Positions 59,023-64,000 of a DNA stretch of 64,000 nt are shown here, in pieces. The translations under genes and the position numbers were made by a program. The first letter of the stretch is position 1. Each line of letters opens with the position of its first letter. The DNA is taken from NCBI RefSeq assembly GCF_029207735.1, contig NZ_CP104395.1, positions 602,692-666,691 of the forward strand, written 5' to 3'. Origin of the DNA: Candidatus Nanohalococcus occultus (GTDB taxonomy: Archaea > Nanohalarchaeota > Nanosalinia > Nanosalinales > Nanosalinaceae). A model generated the notes under the pieces. The model was not told where the DNA came from. It did not search any database and saw only the letters and a list, made by a program, of their open reading frames with translations.

Positions 59023-59405
59023 AATAGATTTACTCTCACATCATGTAATTGTTTAACAGCTTTTCTCGAAATCGGAGTTGTAGAAGACTATGTCAGCCTC
59101 GAAGGATGATCAGGAGTATAGAATGATACACATTACCCTGTAAAAGGCCCTAGGGGAAAAGTGTGGACTCGCCCTGTAGAGGAATTCAAGAATCATTTTA
59201 TAAGGACAGAGACAATTGAGAATGTCGAATCCGGCTTATTAACATGATTGTTCTAGCTTTTTTGAAGCTCGCTATAAATCTGAGCAATTGAATCCTCAGT
59301 GCCTTTAATTGGGAACTGTGCTGGATTTTTCCAACCGTAGTTCTGTTCGATGGTTTTAGAACAGCTTAGAGCTGTTTAATAAGCCGAGTCAGGACATCTT
59401 TGTTT
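59023..59405. other. 383-base stretch without an intact gene; two short reading-frame remnants
   Basis: Between tRNA-Pro and the next gene no start-to-stop gene of useful length is seen. Two open stretches read as protein: 59122-59244 on + (41 codons, HYPVKGPRGKVWTRP) and 59256-59375 on - (about 40 codons, NYGWKNPAQFPIKG, ending in a stop). Neither has a start codon with a promoter. They look like decayed gene pieces in opposite orientation, next to a tRNA. Confidence 0.45.
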
Positions 59406-59720
59406 ATGATGAAAAGAACATTCTTGGCTATTTTGCTTGTTTTGTCGATGAGTTTCTCGGCTACAGCAATTTACGACCCTAACAACACCCACACATCTGA
59501 TACGGACGGCCCGAAAATGCTGAAAGCCACTTCGTTACCTTCTAACTCCACACCGGCTGACAGTGAGAACGGAACCCAGGTAACTGAAAATGAGTCAGAG
59601 ACCTCCGTTCAGCGGCCAGAACAGACACGCCCAGAACCGGAAGTTATGGTACAGCCCAAAAGACCGGTAAACCAAGGATTCATACCCAGAATCCTGAACA
59701 CAATCAGAGGGCTTTTCTAA
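59406..59720 (+). CDS. Small secreted Ser/Thr/Glu/Pro-rich protein
   Basis: 104 residues. Signal peptide MMKRTFLAILLVLSMSFSATA, then a disordered, hydrophilic chain with Asn-x-Ser/Thr glycosylation sites and a basic C-terminus ending GFIPRILNTIRGLF. Probably an exported or surface peptide; function unknown. ATG 59406 or 59409. Confidence 0.6.
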   Translation: MMKRTFLAILLVLSMSFSATAIYDPNNTHTSDTDGPKMLKATSLPSNSTPADSENGTQVTENESETSVQRPEQTRPEPEVMVQPKRPVNQGFIPRILNTIRGLF

Positions 59721-59747
59721 GCCCTTCAACTTTTTCTTTTTTCAACG

Positions 59748-60011
59748 CTATTCTGTAACAACGAGCCTCATTCTCTGCTCAGTTTTGTAACCTGCTTCAC
59801 GTACGAGTTCTCTGGCAGCCTCCCTGTTTCCATCTAGGAGCTTGGCTATTTCATCAGACGACTCATTTTGATCCTCATGGAAAGTCAGCTCTTCTCCTCT
59901 GTAGTTCATCGAGTGTGTTTGTTCATCGCCTTTTCCGTACATTGTGTTTCCGTTTACGCTTCCGACTTGGCGGACAAAATCCGTTCTAACGTAGTTTAGT
60001 CCTCTTGACAT
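59748..60011 (-). CDS. Small acidic protein, unknown function
   Basis: Not recognised. 87 residues with a C-terminal helix (SDEIAKLLDGNREAARELVREAG). ATG 60011. It lies tail to tail with the secreted protein at 59406. Confidence 0.5.
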   Translation of the reverse strand: MSRGLNYVRTDFVRQVGSVNGNTMYGKGDEQTHSMNYRGEELTFHEDQNESSDEIAKLLDGNREAARELVREAGYKTEQRMRLVVTE

Positions 60012-60209
60012 GTTAGACTAGCCACCTCCAACTTATTTATGGACCGACTCCTCGAGCTATTTTCGACGCAATAACAAAACATATAAGACGTTTTAAGGCC
60101 TGTTAGCGGCTCGAAGAAGATAGTATACATTTGTAACTGCGTTTAAAGCCGTAACTGTGTATATACCGGACGGAAGCCAGTCTTAACTATATTGAGGTCG
60201 GAAGCAGAA

Positions 60210-60824
60210 ATGAGCGATAGAGAGTTCGATGAAATACTGGAAGAAAGAGGTAGCTCCGAGAGCAGGGAGATCGATCGTATGCTGGAGGATGGCGGCGGTT
60301 ACGGGGAATCGGGAGAAACCCAGCATCCGGATTACAGCGATGCCATGGATGCTATGGAACAGCACATGGAGATGCTTTTCGAGCATCGGCGGAAGATCGA
60401 TCAGCACAACAGGATGATTGACCGGGTTTTCGGAGAGTACGAGCATCTGGTACCTAACTTCAGAGCAGAGTACCTCGGGCTTATGGACACGCTTATCGAT
60501 CACATCGAGGATCGAAGAGCTGAGAAAAAAGATGAGGCTACTGCGGATGCGGTAAAAGGCCTTGGTTTCGTGGGCGCAGGAGGATTATCCGCTCTGGCCT
60601 ACAGCAGTCCCGGGGAGTCGCTCGTAGATTTTTACACTTCGTCTCCGGATCTCTACAGTCAGCCGGAGATAGCTGCTGCCGCAATCGGGCTTCCGGCAGT
60701 CGGACTTTACATGTTTAAGAGATCGTTCGATAAATTCGGCCAGCAGTCCGAGTACCTCAGAGAAAAGGAAAGATACCAGAGAGCGAGAAGACAGTTCGAA
60801 GAACGTGGAGACGGGCAGAACTAA
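60210..60824 (+). CDS. Acidic membrane-associated protein, unknown function
   Basis: Not recognised. ATG 60210 gives 204 residues, with GAGGT 11 bases upstream. An acidic helical first half (EQHMEMLFEHRRKIDQHNRM) is followed by two hydrophobic segments (about 120-140 and 156-174) and a charged tail. Its coding end is 40 bases upstream of the HD gene. Confidence 0.6.
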   Translation: MSDREFDEILEERGSSESREIDRMLEDGGGYGESGETQHPDYSDAMDAMEQHMEMLFEHRRKIDQHNRMIDRVFGEYEHLVPNFRAEYLGLMDTLIDHIEDRRAEKKDEATADAVKGLGFVGAGGLSALAYSSPGESLVDFYTSSPDLYSQPEIAAAAIGLPAVGLYMFKRSFDKFGQQSEYLREKERYQRARRQFEERGDGQN

Positions 60825-60863
60825 GGGATTTAAAGCTGAGAAAACCAGTTTTCCCTAAGCTGA

Positions 60864-62036
60864 ATGAAACACGTAAAGGATGCGTTACATGGATATATCG
60901 AGTTGAACGATCAGGAGCAGAGAGTCGTGGATTCTCCGCAAGTACAGCGGTTAAGACGTATACGCCAGCTTGGACTGTCCTCGCTGGTTTATCCTTCCGC
61001 AACACATACACGTTTCCAGCATTCTCTCGGAGTTACGCATCTTGCCGGACGTTTCGCCGAATCACTTGACCTGGACGATCAGAGACGTCAAGAGCTGAGG
61101 ATTGCCGCACTTTTACATGACTCTGGTCACGGCCCGTTCTCCCATGCCAGCGAGCTTGTGATGGAAAAAGAAGGCTACAGCCATGAAGATTTTTCCTGTA
61201 AAATAGTAGATCAGCTTGAGGACTGTTTCGAAGTAGATGCTGGCCGGGTAAAACGGATAATTAAAGGAGAACTTGAGATAGGTCAGGCGGTGGCAGGAGA
61301 GATCGATGCCGACCGCATGGATTACCTGATGAGAGATGCTCATTCCAGCGGGCTTGAACACGGACATATCGATGCCTCAACAATCATTCGGCTTGCCGAG
61401 ATCGATTCCAGACGGTTAGTGTTTGACTCCAAGGCGATCGATGCACTGGAAGGTTTGTTCACCTCCCGGTTCCATATGATCAAGACACTTTACACCCATC
61501 ACGCAGTGAACATCGCGGAGAAAATGCTTCAGAGAGCGCTGGAAGACTACGTTTCAGACGTCGAAAAACAGATGCGGATGGACGACTACGAGATGCACAA
61601 CGCCTTGATGAACTCCAGCGGCGAGTCGAAGGAGATCTACTCTAAAGTGAAGGAGCGAAAACTGTACAAAAGATGCCTCGACTGGGACCGTGACAAACTC
61701 ACCAAAGAACAGCTGAAAACTCTTGAAAAACAGATCAAGGACGAGAAGAAGATCGAGGAGGAAATAGCTGAGACTGCGGGTGTCGAAAGCTCGAAAGTTA
61801 TAGTTGACGCTCCTTCAACGCCACGGATCAAGGAGATCAACGTCAAGGTCAAGAAAAACGGCTTTGTAAAGGATTTAACGGAGCTTTCACCGGTCCCTGA
61901 GGCGTTATCGAAAGCAGAGTGGAGAACCGTGAAGATGGAGGTCTACTGTGAGGAAGGGATCGAGGACGACGTTAGCGAAGCCGCTGAAGAAGTGCTGGAA
62001 AAGCACACCAACGCCATCAACGAGTACCTGGACTGA
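60864..62036 (+). CDS. HD-domain phosphohydrolase (YdhJ/SAMHD1-like)
   Basis: A 390-residue HD protein. THTRFQHSLGV holds the first His, LLHDSGHGPFSH holds the HD pair near residue 90, and EIDADRMDYLMRDA the last Asp. This pattern is shared with dNTP triphosphohydrolases of the SAMHD1 type. The C-terminal ~130 residues are charged and coiled. Whether it cleaves dNTPs is not shown. Confidence 0.85.
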   Translation: MKHVKDALHGYIELNDQEQRVVDSPQVQRLRRIRQLGLSSLVYPSATHTRFQHSLGVTHLAGRFAESLDLDDQRRQELRIAALLHDSGHGPFSHASELVMEKEGYSHEDFSCKIVDQLEDCFEVDAGRVKRIIKGELEIGQAVAGEIDADRMDYLMRDAHSSGLEHGHIDASTIIRLAEIDSRRLVFDSKAIDALEGLFTSRFHMIKTLYTHHAVNIAEKMLQRALEDYVSDVEKQMRMDDYEMHNALMNSSGESKEIYSKVKERKLYKRCLDWDRDKLTKEQLKTLEKQIKDEKKIEEEIAETAGVESSKVIVDAPSTPRIKEINVKVKKNGFVKDLTELSPVPEALSKAEWRTVKMEVYCEEGIEDDVSEAAEEVLEKHTNAINEYLD

Positions 62037-62096
62037 CCGGAAAACACCAGAAAGCAGTTTACTTGAAAAAGGTTCCGTACTCTTCTTTGGATACGC

Positions 62097-62109
62097 ACCC
62101 GCCTTAGCT
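62097..62109 (+). repeat. 13-base copy of the tRNA-Tyr 5' end
   Basis: ACCCGCCTTAGCT occurs here and again at 62161-62173 across the start of tRNA-Tyr, 64 bases apart in direct orientation. It may mark a duplication or an old integration boundary. Confidence 0.6.
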
Positions 62110-62161
62110 TATCGAAACCTTACGAGGATTTCTCGATGAGCAAAACCGGGAAAACACGTTA

Positions 62162-62235
62162 CCCGCCTTAGCTCAGCCTGGCAGAGCGGTCGACTGTAGA
62201 TCGACTTGTCCCCCGTTCAAATCGGGGAGGCGGGA
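62162..62235 (+). tRNA. tRNA-Tyr(GUA)
   Basis: No intron. Acceptor CCCGCCT pairs with AGGCGGG (62228-62234), discriminator A; C1-G72 is the archaeal tRNA-Tyr identity pair. Anticodon stem GTCGA/TCGAC, loop CTGTAGA, anticodon GTA. CCA not encoded. Confidence 0.95.
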
Positions 62236-62258
62236 TTTCCCAAATTTCGACTGGAACA

Positions 62259-62441
62259 CTAGCTTCTCTTCATGTACTGATCGAGTAAAAAGTAGATTAT
62301 TATCATTCCGAACGCGCCGTAGACGGCCGGAATACTGTATAAGCTCTCAAGGACGGTTGGAACTATGAAAAGCGCCGCGATCATTAAAGGTATCGCGATC
62401 AACGTCAAGACCTGTTTCCTGTCCAAATCCTGTAGTTTCAT
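62259..62441 (-). CDS. Small two-helix membrane protein coupled to signal peptidase
   Basis: 60 residues with two helices (about residues 10-30 and 37-55). Its ATG 62441 overlaps the signal peptidase stop by 4 bases, so it is translationally coupled. Function unknown. Confidence 0.6.
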   Translation of the reverse strand: MKLQDLDRKQVLTLIAIPLMIAALFIVPTVLESLYSIPAVYGAFGMIIIYFLLDQYMKRS

Positions 62442-63166
62442 GCTCTCTCCGTACAGCTAGGATAGGAATCTACCACGAAAGGCTGGTCGCCGTTGAAACC
62501 AACCAGATCCATCACTAAGAGTTTCAAACCGCCTATACGCGGTATTACAAACAGAGATGTGCCATGAACTTGCTCAGGAGTTACATTGGTCTCGAAAGAA
62601 AGCTGCTGGTTGTTGTTATCGCCTTTAGTCTCGAGATAGTCTTGATTTTTCTCTATTACTCTGTGAACGATCGGTATAGAAACGCCGTCTACACTTTCGA
62701 CGGTTAGACTTGCTCCACCGATCTGGTATGTCCTGTCCTGCTCAATCCTGTATTTATCGCCGTTGAAACGAATTATAGCTGTCTCCGGGCTTCCGCCGCC
62801 ATCGGTATTTTCAACATTAAGCAGCGATAGCTCTCCGGCCGAGGTCTCAACCGGCTCTGGTTGACCGTAGTTAGTTACTCTATGGCTCTGGCCGTTTACC
62901 GAGATCTCTGCTTGCTTTGTGCTGTATACAAGTACGTCTCCTTCCTTTATGTCTTCAAAGTTCTGTCCTTGAACTACAAGTATGTCTCCTACGTGAAGCT
63001 GTGGATACATTGAACATGAAACAACTGATACCACGGGCTTATCGGTGTTGAGTACAGCTCCCGTGGTTTGAAGTATTCCAAAGGCAAGTACGAGCGATAT
63101 AACGATAAAGTAAAGTTCTTCTACAGCCCTGTTATCGAAGAAAGCCTCTATTTTTTCCATCTTCAT
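62438..63166 (-). CDS. Signal peptidase I, archaeal/ER type, with a long insertion
   Basis: About 242 residues. Ser nucleophile in SCSMYPQLHVGD, catalytic His in IPIVHRVIEK and Asp in TKGDNN. N-terminal membrane helix at about 15-40. Between the Ser and His blocks there are ~115 residues instead of the usual ~40, including a second Ser-His-Arg-Val motif (GQSHRVTN) at the normal distance. ATG 63166 is used: TTTAAAC lies about 22 bases upstream, fitting a leaderless mRNA. Frame extends to 63226. Confidence 0.85.
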   Translation of the reverse strand: MKMEKIEAFFDNRAVEELYFIVISLVLAFGILQTTGAVLNTDKPVVSVVSCSMYPQLHVGDILVVQGQNFEDIKEGDVLVYSTKQAEISVNGQSHRVTNYGQPEPVETSAGELSLLNVENTDGGGSPETAIIRFNGDKYRIEQDRTYQIGGASLTVESVDGVSIPIVHRVIEKNQDYLETKGDNNNQQLSFETNVTPEQVHGTSLFVIPRIGGLKLLVMDLVGFNGDQPFVVDSYPSCTERA

Positions 63167-63287
63167 GTAAACTTCTGCCTTCGCTGTGTTTAAACCGGTT
63201 CGGTTGGGAAGCTCTGAACTTTTCAAGAGGTTAAAATCTCTGTTTGAAAGAAATACAGGTCTATAAGCCAGTTTTCAGAGTGTAAAC

Positions 63288-63530
63288 TTATAGCTGGCCT
63301 TCCAGCTCGTCCATCCACTCTTTGGCCTTCTCGATTCCCTTCTGTAGGTCTTCTTCAGGCGTATCTGATTCTACGATCAGTGTGGATTCGTCTCCAAGCG
63401 GGTGTCCTTTGTCGTATGCTGCTTCGACACCTACTTCCCATAGTGCTTTTCTGACTAGGTTTGCTACTGTGTGATGCTGTGCTACGTCCAGTGCCAGCCT
63501 TCCGTCCTTCTCAAATGATTCAAGCTCCAT
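63288..63530 (-). CDS. rpoL: RNA polymerase subunit L (RpoL)
   Basis: 80 residues. The QHHTVANLVRKALW segment and the closing acidic helix match archaeal Rpb11/RpoL, which pairs with RpoD in the assembly platform. Its ATG overlaps the methyltransferase stop (TAATG). Confidence 0.9.
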   Translation of the reverse strand: MELESFEKDGRLALDVAQHHTVANLVRKALWEVGVEAAYDKGHPLGDESTLIVESDTPEEDLQKGIEKAKEWMDELEGQL

Positions 63531-64000
63531 TATTGTTTCCTCACGTGAACGGCCTCTACCTCGATGATGTGTCTTTCCTCCGTGTGGAACGCTAACGTGG
63601 GAGGAAGCGATATCTCGTAAGTTTCAGCCTCTTTCAACTCATGTAGGTCTGAAAATTCTTTTAAGCGTTCTTTCAGCTTCGGGTTCAAAACCGCATAGAT
63701 AACATCCCCTATCTCCAGTGCTTTACGCACGAACTCCTCTCCAAGCTCGGTGTGAACCGAGAAAGGAGGATTCATGAAAACAGTATCGAACTCACGATTC
63801 AAGTCCCGTATATCCTGTTCTATGACTTCTATTTCAACGCCCGCAGTCTTTATGTTTTCTCGCAGCGTTTCCAAAGCTTTAGGGTCTTTTTCTACCGCGG
63901 TTACCTCCGCTCCAAGCAATGCCGCTGCTATCGCAAAGCTTCCTGTGCCGGTTCCAAGGTCAACTACCTTTTTACCCTCCAAGTCGCCTTGCATGTAGGC
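63530..64000 (-). CDS. METTL5-type RNA/nucleic-acid methyltransferase, 5'-truncated by window edge
   Basis: Rossmann methyltransferase with DLGTGTGSFAIAA (motif I) and NPPF (motif IV, target adenine N6 or similar). An internal ATG lies at 63994, but motif I then starts only ~12 residues in; archaeal METTL5-like proteins have ~40 residues more, so the gene likely begins beyond 64000. Probable rRNA m6A methyltransferase. Coupled to rpoL. Confidence 0.85.
   Translation of the reverse strand, partial: AYMQGDLEGKKVVDLGTGTGSFAIAAALLGAEVTAVEKDPKALETLRENIKTAGVEIEVIEQDIRDLNREFDTVFMNPPFSVHTELGEEFVRKALEIGDVIYAVLNPKLKERLKEFSDLHELKEAETYEISLPPTLAFHTEERHIIEVEAVHVRKQ

Noticed and set aside
1-64000. CRISPR arrays, insertion sequences, rRNA genes
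   Set aside because: No regularly spaced repeats, transposase motifs or rRNA sequence were seen on reading; a tool search was not possible.

Overview
The window is archaeal chromosome. It carries TBP, TFB, an archaeal histone, MCM, an ATP-dependent DNA ligase, A-type (V-type) ATPase subunits, class-I CCA enzyme, aIF2-beta, aIF5A, ribosomal proteins L15e, S8e and L37e, an Lsm protein, Nob1, Elp3, Trm1 and tRNA introns with bulge-helix-bulge junctions. Proteins are compact and fairly acidic, intergenic gaps are short, and many starts sit about 25 bases downstream of a TATA box (leaderless mRNAs). With a cytosolic GH15 glucoamylase this fits a small-genome halophilic archaeon, most likely a Nanohaloarchaeota (DPANN) member. 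That placement is inference from gene style, not from a database search.

Layout. 1-3670 (minus): 3' part of an A-type ATPase operon in transcription order H-I-K-E-C, with C cut by the window edge. 3.8-8.6 kb: Trm1, rhodanese, DUF502 membrane protein, HhH glycosylase, then a divergent ZIP transporter / NikR-like pair. 8.7-15.7 kb: TFB operon, AI-2E-family membrane protein, Nob1, histone-aIF5A, CCA enzyme-adenylate kinase. 15.9-25.5 kb: Elp3, SppA-hydrolase, TrmB-like regulator, nitroreductase, DNA ligase, L15e, TBP, pterin dehydratase. 25.5-33.9 kb: MCM, an RPA-like OB protein, aIF2-beta, endonuclease III, Vms1-type peptidyl-tRNA hydrolase, a small OB protein, a VTT membrane protein and a DRG GTPase. 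34-45.5 kb: many small or unrecognised genes around S8e, Lsm-L37e, three intron-containing tRNAs (Lys, Ile, Thr), an Era-like GTPase/ArvB/ArvC operon and a short class-I LysRS-like protein. 45.6-53.6 kb: a zinc efflux module (SmtB-type ArsR plus CDF), a type II restriction-modification pair, tandem PH-domain membrane proteins, a membrane-anchored Mrr-type nuclease and a candidate structured RNA. 53.6-59 kb: two FAD oxidoreductases, GH15 glucoamylase with an HxlR regulator, tRNA-Pro. 59-64 kb: a decayed stretch, small secreted and membrane proteins, an HD phosphohydrolase, tRNA-Tyr, signal peptidase I, RpoL and a METTL5-type methyltransferase.

How it fits together. Replication and transcription genes dominate; metabolism is thin. 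Metal balance is served by a ZIP/NikR-like pair (probable import) and an ArsR/CDF pair (export). No insertion sequence, CRISPR array, rRNA or prophage was seen. The points most worth a second look are: a C-terminal module shared by MCM and the nearby OB protein; a structured RNA candidate near 53.5 kb; a 126-base tRNA-Thr intron with nested hairpins; the short LysRS-like protein; a pore-less voltage-sensor protein; a signal peptidase with two His-Arg-Val motifs; and several palindromes placed between TATA box and start codon.
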